Below, one piece after another: positions 29,312 through 37,985 of a DNA stretch of 64,000 bases. Every line of letters starts with the position of its first letter. The first letter of the stretch is position 1. The stretch lies in assembly GCF_001509485.1 (NCBI RefSeq), contig NZ_LLZI01000232.1, positions 62,001 to 126,000 of the forward strand. The letters run 5' to 3'. Below the pieces are notes generated by a model, which was given only the letters and a program-made list of their open reading frames with translations, was not told the DNA's origin and did no database searches. The translations under genes and the position numbers were made by a program. The DNA comes from Streptomyces sp. NRRL F-4489 (GTDB taxonomy: Bacteria > Actinomycetota > Actinomycetes > Streptomycetales > Streptomycetaceae).

Positions 29312-30337
29312 GTGACGACGTATGACGAACGAGCGAGCCTCGCCGATCTGACCACCACCGCCGGGCGGGTGCACCGGTCGGTGGAGGCCGTGATCGAGGG
29401 CAAGCCGGAGGTCGTACGGCTCGCGCTGACGGTCCTGCTGGCCGAGGGCCATCTGCTCATCGAGGACGTGCCGGGCGTCGGCAAGACCATGCTCGCCAAG
29501 GCCCTGGCCCGGTCCATCGACTGCTCGGTGCGCCGCATCCAGTTCACCCCCGATCTGCTGCCCTCCGACATCACCGGCGTCAGCGTCTACGACCAGCAGC
29601 GGCAGGAGTTCGAGTTCAAGCCCGGCGCGATCTTCGCCCAGATCGTGATCGGCGACGAGATCAACCGCGCCTCCCCCAAGACCCAGTCCGCGCTGCTGGA
29701 GTCGATGGAGGAGCGCCAGGTCACCATGGACGGGCAGAGCTACCCGCTCCCCAGCCCGTTCATGGTCGTCGCGACCCAGAATCCCGTCGAGATGGAGGGC
29801 ACCTACCCCCTCCCCGAGGCGCAGCGCGACCGCTTCATGGCCCGGGTCTCGATCGGCTACCCCTCCCCCGCGGCCGAGCTGCGGATGCTCGATGTGCACG
29901 GCGGCGCCTCCCCGCTGGACGGGCTGCGCCCGGTGGCGGGCGCCCAGGAGATCGTGCGGCTGACCGAGGCGGTGCGCGCCGTCCACGTCGCCGAGGCCGT
30001 GCGGCGGTACGCCGTCGAGCTGGTCGCCGCCACCCGCCACCACCCCGATCTGCGGCTCGGCGCCTCGCCCCGGGCCACGCTCCATCTGCTGCGCGCGGCG
30101 AAGGCCGCGGCGGCCATGGCCGGGCGGGAGTTCGCGCTCCCGGACGATGTGCAGAGCCTGGCCGTCCCGGTGCTGGCGCACCGTCTGCTGCCCACCGCCC
30201 AGGCGCAGTTGAACCGCCGGTCGGCCGAGCAGGTGGTGCTGGAGATCGTCCGCCGCACCCCGGTCCCGGAGCCGTCCGCCCCGCAGTGGGGGCAGTCCGC
30301 GCCCGGCCTGCGGCCGCCCGGCCCCCGGGGGGCCTGA
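29312..30337 (+). CDS. MoxR-family AAA+ ATPase
   Basis: A 341-residue AAA+ ATPase of the MoxR group, which usually acts as a chaperone for metal or protein-complex assembly alongside a DUF58 protein. The Walker A loop is VPGVGKTML (53-61), Walker B IVIGDEINRA (111-120), and sensor-type ATQNPVEMEGTYPLPEAQRDRF follows. The GTG at 29312 has AGGAGGG at 29301-29307 and is chosen over the longer open frame. It is the first of a three-gene operon; its TGA overlaps the next ATG by one base. Confidence 0.92.
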   Translation: MTTYDERASLADLTTTAGRVHRSVEAVIEGKPEVVRLALTVLLAEGHLLIEDVPGVGKTMLAKALARSIDCSVRRIQFTPDLLPSDITGVSVYDQQRQEFEFKPGAIFAQIVIGDEINRASPKTQSALLESMEERQVTMDGQSYPLPSPFMVVATQNPVEMEGTYPLPEAQRDRFMARVSIGYPSPAAELRMLDVHGGASPLDGLRPVAGAQEIVRLTEAVRAVHVAEAVRRYAVELVAATRHHPDLRLGASPRATLHLLRAAKAAAAMAGREFALPDDVQSLAVPVLAHRLLPTAQAQLNRRSAEQVVLEIVRRTPVPEPSAPQWGQSAPGLRPPGPRGA

Positions 30338-31695
30338 TGTCCGCGGGGGGGAGCACGGGGGCACCGGAGGGGGGCGGCGGGCTGCGCGCCGCCTTCGGGG
30401 GGCTGACCACCCGCGGCCGGTCGTTCCTGGCGGCCGGGGCGGCCGCCGCGGCCTGCGCCTATCTCCTGGGGCAGGCGGATCTGCTGCGGGTCGGGCTGCT
30501 GCTGGCGGCGCTGCCGCTGGTGTGCGTCCTGGTGCTGCACCGCACCCGCTACCGCGTCGCGGGCGGCCGCGCGCTGGCGCCCGCCCGGGTCCCGGCGGGC
30601 GCCGAGGCCCAGGTGCGCCTCCGGGTGGAGAACGTCGCCCGCTTCCCCACCGGCGTCCTGATGCTCCAGGACCGCGTCCCCTACGTCCTCGGGCCGCGCC
30701 CGCGCTTCGTACTGGACCGCGTCGAGCCCGGCGGCAGCCGCGAGGTGTCCTACCGCGTCCGCTCCGACCTGCGCGGCCGCTATCCGCTGGGCCCGTTGCA
30801 GCTGCGGATGGCCGACCCGTTCGGGATGTGCGAGCTGACCCGCGCGTTCAGCACGTCCGACACCCTGACGGTGGTGCCGCGGGTCGAGCCGCTGCCGGCG
30901 GTCCGGCTGGCCGGCGAGAGCTCCGGGTACGGCGACGGGCGGCACAGCGCGCTCGCGGCGGCCGGCGAGGACGACGTCATTCCGCGCGGCTACCGCCACG
31001 GCGACGATCTGCGCCGGGTCCACTGGCGGGCCACCGCGCGCCACGGCGAGCTGATGGTGCGCCGCGAGGAGCAGCCGCGCCGGGCCCGCTGCACGGTCCT
31101 GCTGGACACCCGGGCGGTGGCCCACGACGGCTCCGGACCCGACTCGGCCTTCGAATGGGCGGTGGCCGGCGCCGCCTCGGTGGCCGTCCACCTGCTCGGG
31201 CTCGGCTTCTCGGTGCGGCTGCTGACCGACACCGGCGGCGCGGTGCCCGGCCCGGAGGCCGGCGGGGCCGCCGGGGAGCCGGGGGACGCCGCAGGCCTGC
31301 TGCTGGACACCCTCGCCGTGGTGCGCCACTCCGAGGAGGAGACCCTCGCCGGGGCGTACGACGCCCTGCGCGGCGGCGGCGAGGGCCTGCTGGTCGCCTT
31401 CTTCGGCGATCTGGACGAGGAGCAGGCGGCGCTGGCCGGCCGGATCCGGCGGCGCTGCGCCACCGCGGTCGCCTTCGTCCTGGACGGCGACGCCTGGGCC
31501 CTGGGGCCCGGTGGCATCCGCTTCGCCACCGGGGCTGCGCCGGTCGGCGAGCGGCTGCGGCGGCTGCGCGAGGCGGGCTGGACGGCGCTGCCGGTGGCGC
31601 CGGGCGACGCGCTGGCCGATCTGTGGCGGGCGGCGGACGGTGCCGGGGCGGCGGGCGCCGACCCCGGGTGGGCCGCCGGGCGGAGGGGGGCGTAG
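30337..31695 (+). CDS. DUF58 domain protein
   Basis: A 452-residue membrane-anchored protein. Two hydrophobic stretches (about 30-46 and 48-68) are followed by a beta-rich domain and the DUF58 signature RHGDDLRRVHWRATARHGEL. DUF58 proteins adopt a von Willebrand A-like fold and pair with MoxR ATPases; the biological role is not settled. The gene starts one base inside the moxR stop (TGATG) and is followed three bases later by the transglutaminase gene, so the three proteins are probably made together. Confidence 0.9.
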   Translation: MSAGGSTGAPEGGGGLRAAFGGLTTRGRSFLAAGAAAAACAYLLGQADLLRVGLLLAALPLVCVLVLHRTRYRVAGGRALAPARVPAGAEAQVRLRVENVARFPTGVLMLQDRVPYVLGPRPRFVLDRVEPGGSREVSYRVRSDLRGRYPLGPLQLRMADPFGMCELTRAFSTSDTLTVVPRVEPLPAVRLAGESSGYGDGRHSALAAAGEDDVIPRGYRHGDDLRRVHWRATARHGELMVRREEQPRRARCTVLLDTRAVAHDGSGPDSAFEWAVAGAASVAVHLLGLGFSVRLLTDTGGAVPGPEAGGAAGEPGDAAGLLLDTLAVVRHSEEETLAGAYDALRGGGEGLLVAFFGDLDEEQAALAGRIRRRCATAVAFVLDGDAWALGPGGIRFATGAAPVGERLRRLREAGWTALPVAPGDALADLWRAADGAGAAGADPGWAAGRRGA

Positions 31696-31698
31696 GGC

Positions 31699-34128
31699 AT
31701 GAGCGGACGGGCGCGGCTGGCGCTGGCCGCGATCGCGGCGACGCTGTGCGCCGGGTGCGCGCTGCTGCCGCTGGTGGATCCGGTCACCTGGCTCTTCCAG
31801 GCGGCGGCGGTGCTGGCGCTGGTGACGGGCGTGGGCGCGCTGGCCCGGCGGGTGCCGCTGGCCAGACCGCTGACCCTCGGCGCGCAGGCGCTGGCGGCCG
31901 TCCTCCTCCTGACCGCCCTGTTCGCCCGGGGCCACGCGATAGCCGGGGTGCTGCCGGGGCCGGACGCCGCCGAGGCCCTCGCCGATCTGGCCCGGGCCGG
32001 GCTGCGGGACGTCGGCCGGTACGCCATCCCTGCCCCGGTCACGCCCGGCATCAAGCTGCTGCTGGTGGCCGGGGTGCTGCTGGTCGGCCTGCTGGTGGAC
32101 GCGCTGGCGGTCACGTACCGCAGCGCCGCGCCCGCCGGGCTGCCGCTGCTCGCGCTGTACTCCGTCGCGGCCGGGCTGTCCCCGGGCGGCTCGGGCTGGC
32201 TGTGGTTCCTGGTCGCCGCGGCCGGCTATCTCCTGCTCCTGCTCGCCGAGGGCCGCGACCGGCTCGCCCAGTGGGGCCGGGTCTTCGGCCGCCCCCGCCC
32301 GGACGGTACGCACGGCGCCCCGGTGCCCGTCCGCACGGGCCGGCGCATCGGCGCACTGGCCCTGGGCGTGGCGCTGCTGGTCCCCGCCGTCCTGCCGTCC
32401 CTGGGCGGCGGCCTGCTCGGCCCGTCCGCCGGCGGTACGGGCCCGGACGGCGGGGGCGGCACCATCTCCGCCGTCAACCCCCTGGTCTCCCTCCAGGACA
32501 GCCTCAACCAACCCGAGGACCGCGAGGTCCTGAACTACCGCACCACCGCCGCCGACACCCGCGACCTGTATCTCCGCATCGTCGCCCTGGACCAGTTCGA
32601 CGGGACGGCCTGGAAGCCCTCCGAGCGCACCGTCACCGACGTCCCCGGCGAGCTGCCGCGCCCGCCCGGCCTCAGCACCGACGTGGCGGTCACCCGGATC
32701 ACCACCTCCGTCTCCACCGCCGCGTGGTACGCCCAGAACTGGCTCCCGCTGCCCTACCCGGCGGCCCGGGTGGACCTCCCCGGCCGCTGGCGGTTCGAGC
32801 CCGAGGGCCGCACCCTGGTCGGCGACCGCGGCCAGAACACCCACGGCCTCCAGTACCAGGTCGAAAGCCTCCAGGTGCGGCCCACCGCCCGCCAGCTCGC
32901 CGCCGCCCCGGCGCCGCCCGCCGCCCTGGAGCGCGAGTACACCCAGGTCCCCCCCGACCTCCCGCCGATCGTCCGCACCACCGCCGACCAGGTCACCCGC
33001 GGCGCCCGCACCGCGTACGACAAGGCCGTCCGGCTCCAGGACTGGTTCGCGGTCGACGGCGGCTTCAGCTACAACACCGAGGTCCGCGCGGGCAGCGGCA
33101 CCGAGGCGATCGCCCGCTTCCTGGAGGACAAGGAGGGCTTCTGCGTCCACTTCTCGTTCACCATGGCGGCGATGGCCCGCACCCTGGGCATCCCGGCCCG
33201 GGTCGCGGTCGGCTTCACCCCCGGCACCCGCCAGCCGGACGGCACGACGTCGGTGGGCCTGAAGGACGCCCACGCCTGGCCCGAGCTGTACTTCCAGGGC
33301 GTCGGCTGGACCCGTTTCGAACCCACCCCGAGCCGCGGCACCGTCCCCGACTACGCCTACCCGGACGCCGACCGTACCGGCGCCTCCGGTGCTCCTGACC
33401 GCGCCGGCACGCCGTCGGAGGCGCCTTCCGCGGGGCCGTCGACGGCCCCGAGCTGCGGGCCGGGGGAGCGCCGTGCCGGCCCCGGGGGGCCAGGGGGCGG
33501 GGGCGGCTGCGCCGCGGCGCCCGCGACACCCACGGCCCAGTCGCCGCACGGCGGCGGGCTGCCGTGGACGCTCGTCCTCCTCACGCTCGGCGCGCTCGTC
33601 CTCCTCTCGGTGCCCGCGGTGCCGGTGCTGTGGCGGGCCAGGGTCCGCGCCCGGCGGCTGTCCGGCCCCGGACCGGCCGGGGACGCCGCGGCGGCCACCC
33701 TCGCCGCCTGGCAGGAGCTGCTCGACACCGGCTGGGACCACGGCATCCTCCCGGACCGCTCGCTGACGCCCCGGGCCGCCGCCGCCCGGATCATTCGCAT
33801 CGGAAAACTCCCGCCGGACGCCGCCGACGCCGCCCGCCGCGTCGCCACCGCCGTCGAACAGGCCCTGTACGCCCCGCACCCCCTGCCGGCGACCGGCCTC
33901 GCCGCGGACGTCCGGCAGGTCCGCGCCGGCCTGCACACCGCCGCGCCGCGCCCCGTACGCCTCCGCGCCCACCTCGCCCCCCGCTCCGCCGCCCGCCTCC
34001 GCCACACCACCGCGACCCGCTGCTCCGCCCTCCTCCACCGCTGCCGCACCAGCCGCCCGGCCACCCTCGCCCGCCGCGCGGCCGCGACCGTCCGGACTGC
34101 ACTGCGGCGAGGGGCGGGACGGGGGTAG
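31699..34128 (+). CDS. TgpA-like membrane transglutaminase-domain protein
   Basis: An 809-residue protein with seven or so membrane helices in residues 1-235. A large extracytoplasmic region follows, holding a transglutaminase core with Cys482 in EGFCVHFSF and His525 in DAHAWPEL. The third catalytic position lies in the WTRFEPTPSR segment, where Glu takes the place of Asp. One more membrane helix (about 615-640) and a DUF4129-like C-terminal helical domain complete it. MoxR-DUF58-TgpA operons are widespread; the Pseudomonas TgpA is essential, but its substrate is unclear. Confidence 0.9.
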   Translation: MSGRARLALAAIAATLCAGCALLPLVDPVTWLFQAAAVLALVTGVGALARRVPLARPLTLGAQALAAVLLLTALFARGHAIAGVLPGPDAAEALADLARAGLRDVGRYAIPAPVTPGIKLLLVAGVLLVGLLVDALAVTYRSAAPAGLPLLALYSVAAGLSPGGSGWLWFLVAAAGYLLLLLAEGRDRLAQWGRVFGRPRPDGTHGAPVPVRTGRRIGALALGVALLVPAVLPSLGGGLLGPSAGGTGPDGGGGTISAVNPLVSLQDSLNQPEDREVLNYRTTAADTRDLYLRIVALDQFDGTAWKPSERTVTDVPGELPRPPGLSTDVAVTRITTSVSTAAWYAQNWLPLPYPAARVDLPGRWRFEPEGRTLVGDRGQNTHGLQYQVESLQVRPTARQLAAAPAPPAALEREYTQVPPDLPPIVRTTADQVTRGARTAYDKAVRLQDWFAVDGGFSYNTEVRAGSGTEAIARFLEDKEGFCVHFSFTMAAMARTLGIPARVAVGFTPGTRQPDGTTSVGLKDAHAWPELYFQGVGWTRFEPTPSRGTVPDYAYPDADRTGASGAPDRAGTPSEAPSAGPSTAPSCGPGERRAGPGGPGGGGGCAAAPATPTAQSPHGGGLPWTLVLLTLGALVLLSVPAVPVLWRARVRARRLSGPGPAGDAAAATLAAWQELLDTGWDHGILPDRSLTPRAAAARIIRIGKLPPDAADAARRVATAVEQALYAPHPLPATGLAADVRQVRAGLHTAAPRPVRLRAHLAPRSAARLRHTTATRCSALLHRCRTSRPATLARRAAATVRTALRRGAGRG

Positions 34129-34474
34129 GCGGGGGCGTTACGTATTGCGGCAGGCGCGCGGGGAGGGGAGCCGCCGGAGTCGGGCGGGCAAGACGGAACG
34201 GGCCAGGGGCCAGGGGCCAGGGGCCACTGGCGGCAGAAAACCGGGCGGGCGCCAGCCGCCGGGGCGCAAGGGCGCGGAGCCCCGAGCTGGGCGCGGGCGT
34301 GCCGGAAAAGCAGCCGGGGCCCGGGCCGAGAAGGCAGCCGGAACAGGCTCAGTGGCAGCCAGGGAACGGAAAAGGCTCAGCGAAAAAGGGTCGCGGAATT
34401 GGCCGGATGCGGACGGCTGGCCGGTAGGTGGGGCAGGCAGGAGAACGGGATCGCGCCCCATACGGGGCCGGGGG
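34129..34474. other. Non-coding stretch after the transglutaminase gene
   Basis: No gene is supported in this 346-base convergent gap: the open frames lack codon bias and family similarity. It is purine-rich on the plus strand and contains a 7-base tandem array (listed separately). No strong terminator hairpin was seen. Confidence 0.6.
34201..34226. repeat. Tandem array of GGCCAGG, 7-base period
   Basis: Almost four copies of GGCCAGG run head to tail in the non-coding gap. Too short for a CRISPR; likely slippage. Confidence 0.8.
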
Positions 34475-34870
34475 TCAGTGGCCCTGTTCGTCGCGGCGGC
34501 GCTGCCAGCGGTCCTCGATGCGGTCCATCATGGAGCGGCGCGGCCTGGACTGGCGGCGTGCCTGGGGGCCGCCGGGGCCCGCGGTCCGGTCGCCGGGGCG
34601 GGGGGCCTTGCGCCAGCCGGTGACGGCCAGCACGGCGCAGCCGAGCATGACGAGGAAGCCGACGACGCTGACCCAGATCTGCTGCGCGACCATTCCGGCC
34701 ATGAGCAGGGCGATACCCACCAGGAAGCCCGCGACCGCTTGGTAGACCCGTCGCCGGGTGTACGTACGCAGCCCGCTTCCCTCAAGCGCTGTCGCGAACT
34801 TGGGATCTTCGGCGTACAGCGCTCGCTCCATTTGCTCGAGCATGCGCTGCTCGTGCTCCGAGAGCGGCAC
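34475..34870 (-). CDS. DUF3040 small membrane protein
   Basis: A 131-residue protein of the actinobacterial DUF3040 family. The N-terminal LSEHEQRMLEQMERALYAEDPKFA (3-26) is the family signature, followed by two membrane helices (about 45-62 and 64-84). The basic C-terminal tail is RRQSRPRRSMMDRIEDRWQRRR. The function is unknown. Members are common in streptomycetes and often lie next to division genes. It is monocistronic as far as can be seen. Confidence 0.85.
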   Translation of the reverse strand: MPLSEHEQRMLEQMERALYAEDPKFATALEGSGLRTYTRRRVYQAVAGFLVGIALLMAGMVAQQIWVSVVGFLVMLGCAVLAVTGWRKAPRPGDRTAGPGGPQARRQSRPRRSMMDRIEDRWQRRRDEQGH

Positions 34871-35307
34871 GGAGTCCTCCTACTCGTCGGTCGCGGGGGG
34901 CGACCGGGGTGCGACCCTTTCAGGATAGGCAGGGAATCGCCCCCGTGAAACCCGCCCCTCTACGCCAATTCACCGTCCGCACCGCCGCGGCGGCTGATGG
35001 TGATGCTGGCTGCATTCCCCACCCGCCAGTCCGTCATGCCGGAACGTCGTACCTCGATCATACGGGGCGAAGCGGCTGTTCGGGTGGCCTGTGGCCGACC
35101 GCACGCGGTGCCCGGGGACAGCGGCCCGGGCCACCGGCCCGGCCCCCGGCCGATGGCCTCCGCAGGCCCGCGCGGGACCGGGCCGGGAGACCCGGGGCGC
35201 GGACCGGCGCCGACCGGGGCGCCACGTCCGCACGCCGCCGCGCGCCCCGGCCCCGTAACCCGCAACCCGCAGCCCGCAGCCCGCAGCCCGCAGCCGACCG
35301 TCCCCGG
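34871..35307. other. Non-coding stretch between the DUF3040 and methyltransferase genes
   Basis: A 437-base gap with no supported gene. The half near 34880-35080 is comparatively AT-rich and should hold the DUF3040 promoter. The other end carries the 7-base-period array at 35253-35294. Confidence 0.6.
35253..35294. repeat. Tandem array of CCCGCAG, 7-base period
   Basis: About six copies (CCCGTAA, CCCGCAA, then four CCCGCAG) end a few bases before the methyltransferase stop codon. Confidence 0.8.
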
Positions 35308-36063
35308 TCAGTCGCGTTCGGCGAGGACGTGGAGCTGGGTGGCGACGGAGTGGAAGGCCGGCTGCTCGGCGGCGGCGGCCTCCAGCTTGAGCAGGGCGTC
35401 CAGGGCGCCGGGCTCGGTGTCGACCAGGACGCCGGGGACGAGGTCGGCGAAGACCCGGACGCCGTGCACCGCGCCGACCTGGAGGCCGGTGGCGGTGACC
35501 AGCTCGGTGAGCTGCTCGGCGGTGAAGCGGCGGGGCACCGGGTCGCCCTCGCCCCAGCGGCCCGCGGGGTCGGTCAGGGCGCGGCGGGCCTCGGTGAAGT
35601 GGCCCGCCAGGGCGCGGGCGAGGACCGCGCCGCCCAGGCCGGCGGCGAGCAGGCTGAGGGTGCCGGCGGGCCGCAGCGCGCCGGCGACGTTGGCCAGGCC
35701 CTCGGCGGGGTCGTCGACGTACTCCAGGACGCCGTGGCACAGCACCGCGTCGTAGCCACCGCGCTCGACGACGTCGAAGAGGCCGTGGGCGTCGCCCTGG
35801 ACGCCGCGGATCCGGTCGGCGACCCCGGCCTCGGCGGCCCGCCGCTCCAGGGCGAAGAGGGCGTTGGGGCTGGGGTCGACGACGGTGACGCGGTGGCCGA
35901 GGCGGGCCACCGGCACGGCGAAGTTGCCGCTTCCGCCGCCGGTGTCGAGGACGTCCAGGGCGTCGCGCCCGGCCGCCTTGACCCGGCGCTCCAGGGCGTC
36001 TTTGAGGACGTCCCAGACCACGGCGGTACGAAGGGATGCGCGCGGGCGCAGCGGGTCAGACAC
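35308..36063 (-). CDS. Class I SAM-dependent methyltransferase
   Basis: A 251-residue methyltransferase. Motif I is LDTGGGSGNFAVPVARLG (38-55), motif II VTVVDPSPNALFALERR, and AVLCHGVLEYVDDPAEGL is the motif III/IV region. It resembles the CmoA/UbiE-like group acting on small molecules or tRNA, but the substrate cannot be told. It lies upstream of a 437-base gap and 174 bases downstream of the HEPN gene. The start ATG is at 36061-36063. Confidence 0.85.
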   Translation of the reverse strand: MSDPLRPRASLRTAVVWDVLKDALERRVKAAGRDALDVLDTGGGSGNFAVPVARLGHRVTVVDPSPNALFALERRAAEAGVADRIRGVQGDAHGLFDVVERGGYDAVLCHGVLEYVDDPAEGLANVAGALRPAGTLSLLAAGLGGAVLARALAGHFTEARRALTDPAGRWGEGDPVPRRFTAEQLTELVTATGLQVGAVHGVRVFADLVPGVLVDTEPGALDALLKLEAAAAEQPAFHSVATQLHVLAERD

Positions 36064-36237
36064 GGTGGGTGGCTCCTCGGCGGGACAGGGACATCCAGTC
36101 GTTCACCACCCTATTCCGTCGGGCGGCCGCCGCCGTGCGCGGCCCGCACACCGCGCGCGGCCGGGCCGTCCCGCCGCCGCGCGGGCGCGGGACGGGACGG
36201 AGCACCGCCGCACCGCGCACCGGACGCGGCCGGGCGG

Positions 36238-36741
36238 TCAGCCGGCGCGGCCGGCCCGCTGCGGGGGCACCGCCGGCAGCACCGGCTGGAGCCGGAGCGT
36301 CCGCTCGACCAGGCGGAGGAACATTCCGGCGTCCCGCAGCAGGTCGTCGGCGTCGCGCGGCGCCGCCGCGCCGGCTATGCCCGCCTCGGCGCGGGCCCGG
36401 CGGGCGGCGCCGGCGGCGAACAGGGCGCTCCACTCGGCGAGTTCGGGCGCGACCTCGGGCAGGACCTCCCAGGCGCTGCGGATGCGCTTGCGGCCGCGGG
36501 CGGTGGGCTCGGGCCGGCCGCGCACGGCGAGCACCGCGGCCGCCGCGCGCAGGGCGGCGAGATGGGCGGTGGCGAACCGCTCGTTGGGGGATTCCAGGGC
36601 GCGCGCCTCGTCGAGGCCGTCCCGGGCCTTGGTGAGCAGGTCGAGGGCGGCGGGCGGGGCGGCCGCGCGCCGCAGGACGGGGTGGACATCGCTCGGGGGA
36701 CCGTACGCCGCGGAGCTGCCCGCGGCGGGACGAGCTGCCAT
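36238..36741 (-). CDS. HEPN-like helical protein (SAV_6107 type)
   Basis: A 167-residue all-helical protein resembling the actinobacterial SAV_6107 family with a HEPN fold. It has the segment LLTKARDGLDEARALESPNERFATAHLAALRAAAAVLA. Within it Arg55-x4-His60 fits the R-x4-6-H motif of HEPN ribonucleases, but no toxin-antitoxin partner (nucleotidyltransferase) lies beside it. The ATG at 36739-36741 has AGGAGG eight bases upstream; the longer upstream frame is rejected. Function unknown. Confidence 0.75.
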   Translation of the reverse strand: MAARPAAGSSAAYGPPSDVHPVLRRAAAPPAALDLLTKARDGLDEARALESPNERFATAHLAALRAAAAVLAVRGRPEPTARGRKRIRSAWEVLPEVAPELAEWSALFAAGAARRARAEAGIAGAAAPRDADDLLRDAGMFLRLVERTLRLQPVLPAVPPQRAGRAG

Positions 36742-36990
36742 GACGAACCTCCTGTCGTCGCATGCCGGCCGGGGCCGGATGCCGATGCGGACCGTATGCG
36801 CCCATCGTGCGGCACACCACTGACAATCGCCTCTGACCTGCGGTTTCGTCAGGAACGGGAGAGGTGCGGAGGTTTCGGGGGGCCGCATGGGTCGCGCGCT
36901 CGCGGCCCGCCGCCCGAGGCCGGGTACGCGAACGCCCCCGGGCCGGGCCTGTGAGCGGGCGCACAGCGGCACCCGGCACAATCAACCCCC

Positions 36991-37605
36991 ATGGACAGCT
37001 CCAACACTCGCCGCGACGCCACCCGGCGCAAGCTCTTCGAGGCCGCGGTCACCCTCATCGCCGAACAGGGCTTCTCCTCCACCACGGTGGACGAGATCGC
37101 GGAACGGGCGGGGGTCGCGAAGGGCACCGTCTACTACAACTTCGCGAGCAAGAACGTCCTCTTCGAGGAGCTGCTGCGGCACGGTATCGAGCTGCTGGCG
37201 ACCTCCCTCCAGGCGGCCTCGGAGGAGGTCGCCGACCGGGGCGGCACCCGGGTCGACGCGCTGGACGCGATGATCCGGGCGGGCCTGGTCTTCATCGCCC
37301 GCTACCCGGCGCTCACCCAGCTCTACGTCGCCGAGCTGTGGCGCACCAACCGGGCCTGGCAGTCCACGCTGATGGTGGTGCGGGAGCGGGCCATCACGGT
37401 GGTGGAGGACGTGCTGCGGGAGGCGGTGGCCGGCGGGGAGCTGAGCGAGGAGATCGACATCCCGCTGACCGCGTCCGCGCTGTTCGGGATGGTGCTGGTG
37501 GCCGCGCTGGACTGGCGGTCGTACCAGCCGGACCGGTCGATCGACGACGTGCACGCGGCGCTGTCCCGGCTCCTCCAGGGGCGGGTGTCCGGGCGCCCCG
37601 CCTGA
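36991..37605 (+). CDS. TetR-family transcriptional regulator
   Basis: A 204-residue repressor-type protein. The helix-turn-helix occupies residues about 12-55 (FSSTTVDEIAERAGVAKGTVYYNF), and the ligand-binding domain fills the rest. A CACAAT -10-like element ends eight bases before the ATG, suggesting a leaderless or very short leader. Its target is not evident: the neighbouring minus-strand HEPN gene is divergent from it, and the plus-strand DUF4126 gene follows after a terminator. The TetR family is certain, the ligand unknown. Confidence 0.93.
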   Translation: MDSSNTRRDATRRKLFEAAVTLIAEQGFSSTTVDEIAERAGVAKGTVYYNFASKNVLFEELLRHGIELLATSLQAASEEVADRGGTRVDALDAMIRAGLVFIARYPALTQLYVAELWRTNRAWQSTLMVVRERAITVVEDVLREAVAGGELSEEIDIPLTASALFGMVLVAALDWRSYQPDRSIDDVHAALSRLLQGRVSGRPA

Positions 37606-37650
37606 GGGACGGGGTGAACGGCCGGCGGCGTCAACGGGCAGCAGCACGAC

Positions 37651-37703
37651 GGCGCCGCCCTGGCACGGATCGTTCCCCCGACCGATCCGACCAGGGCGGC
37701 GCC
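37651..37703 (+). terminator. Hairpin terminator after the TetR-type gene
   Basis: GGCGCCGCCCTGG (37651-37663) pairs perfectly with 37691-37703, and the inner CGGATCG (37666-37672) pairs with CGATCCG (37683-37689). The hairpin lies 46 bases after the stop. Confidence 0.8.
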
Positions 37704-37906
37704 GCCCCCCGTGGTTCCCCCGTATTTCCCCCGTGGAGGGCTCCGGTTGTTCCCCCGTGGAGCCTCCGGTCCTTCCCCGTGCCGTCCGGGAGCCGCGCCG
37801 CTCCGCCGCCCCGTGCCGGCGGTGCGGCGCCGCTTCCCGTCCGTGGCCCCCACTCTTCCGTCCGGGCCGCCCCCGGCCCATCCGCGTACCTACTCATCTC
37901 GGCGTC

Positions 37907-37922
37907 TGAGTACGGATACTCA
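37907..37922. promoter_or_regulatory. MacR-like palindrome TGAGTAC-GG-ATACTCA
   Basis: It matches the reported MacR recognition sequence TGAGTACnnGTACTCA at all but one base. An extra TACTCA half-site lies at 37891-37896. It sits 52 bases upstream of the -10 of a membrane-protein gene, and macR-macS lie 24 kb away in this window. Confidence 0.55.
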
Positions 37923-37951
37923 CGGGCTGAGCACCCCTCACCCGTTACCGG

Positions 37952-37979
37952 GGCACGGCGCCCCCGGAGCGCCTACGAT
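37952..37979 (+). promoter_or_regulatory. Candidate promoter for the DUF4126 gene (leaderless)
   Basis: TACGAT (37974-37979) is a good -10, with a weak -35 near 37952-37957. It ends six bases before the GTG start and there is no ribosome site, so the mRNA should be leaderless. Confidence 0.5.
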
Positions 37980-37985
37980 CGGCGC

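Larger units (their letters stand above)
37606..37985. other. Non-coding region between tetR-type and DUF4126 genes
   Basis: This 380-base gap contains a terminator, three near-copies of TTCCCCCGTGGAG around 37713-37764, a MacR-like palindrome at 37907-37922 and a promoter leading directly to the next gene. No gene is supported. Confidence 0.65.

Noticed and set aside
29857..34038. A 1,393-codon open frame on the minus strand across moxR, DUF58 and transglutaminase genes
   Set aside because: It is antisense to three recognised proteins and Arg/Gly/Ala-rich without domain structure.
34145..34948. Open frame in the gap after the transglutaminase gene
   Set aside because: Lys/Gly/Arg/Ala low complexity, overlapping the DUF3040 gene antisense.
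35253..35294. Possible CRISPR-like array
   Set aside because: The unit is 7 bases with no spacers; it is a simple tandem repeat.
36238..36741. HEPN/MNT toxin-antitoxin system
   Set aside because: No nucleotidyltransferase gene lies next to it; neighbours are a methyltransferase and a TetR regulator.
37713..37764. Near-copies of TTCCCCCGTGG as operators
   Set aside because: They lie close after a terminator, vary in spacing and are too simple to separate from GC-rich background.
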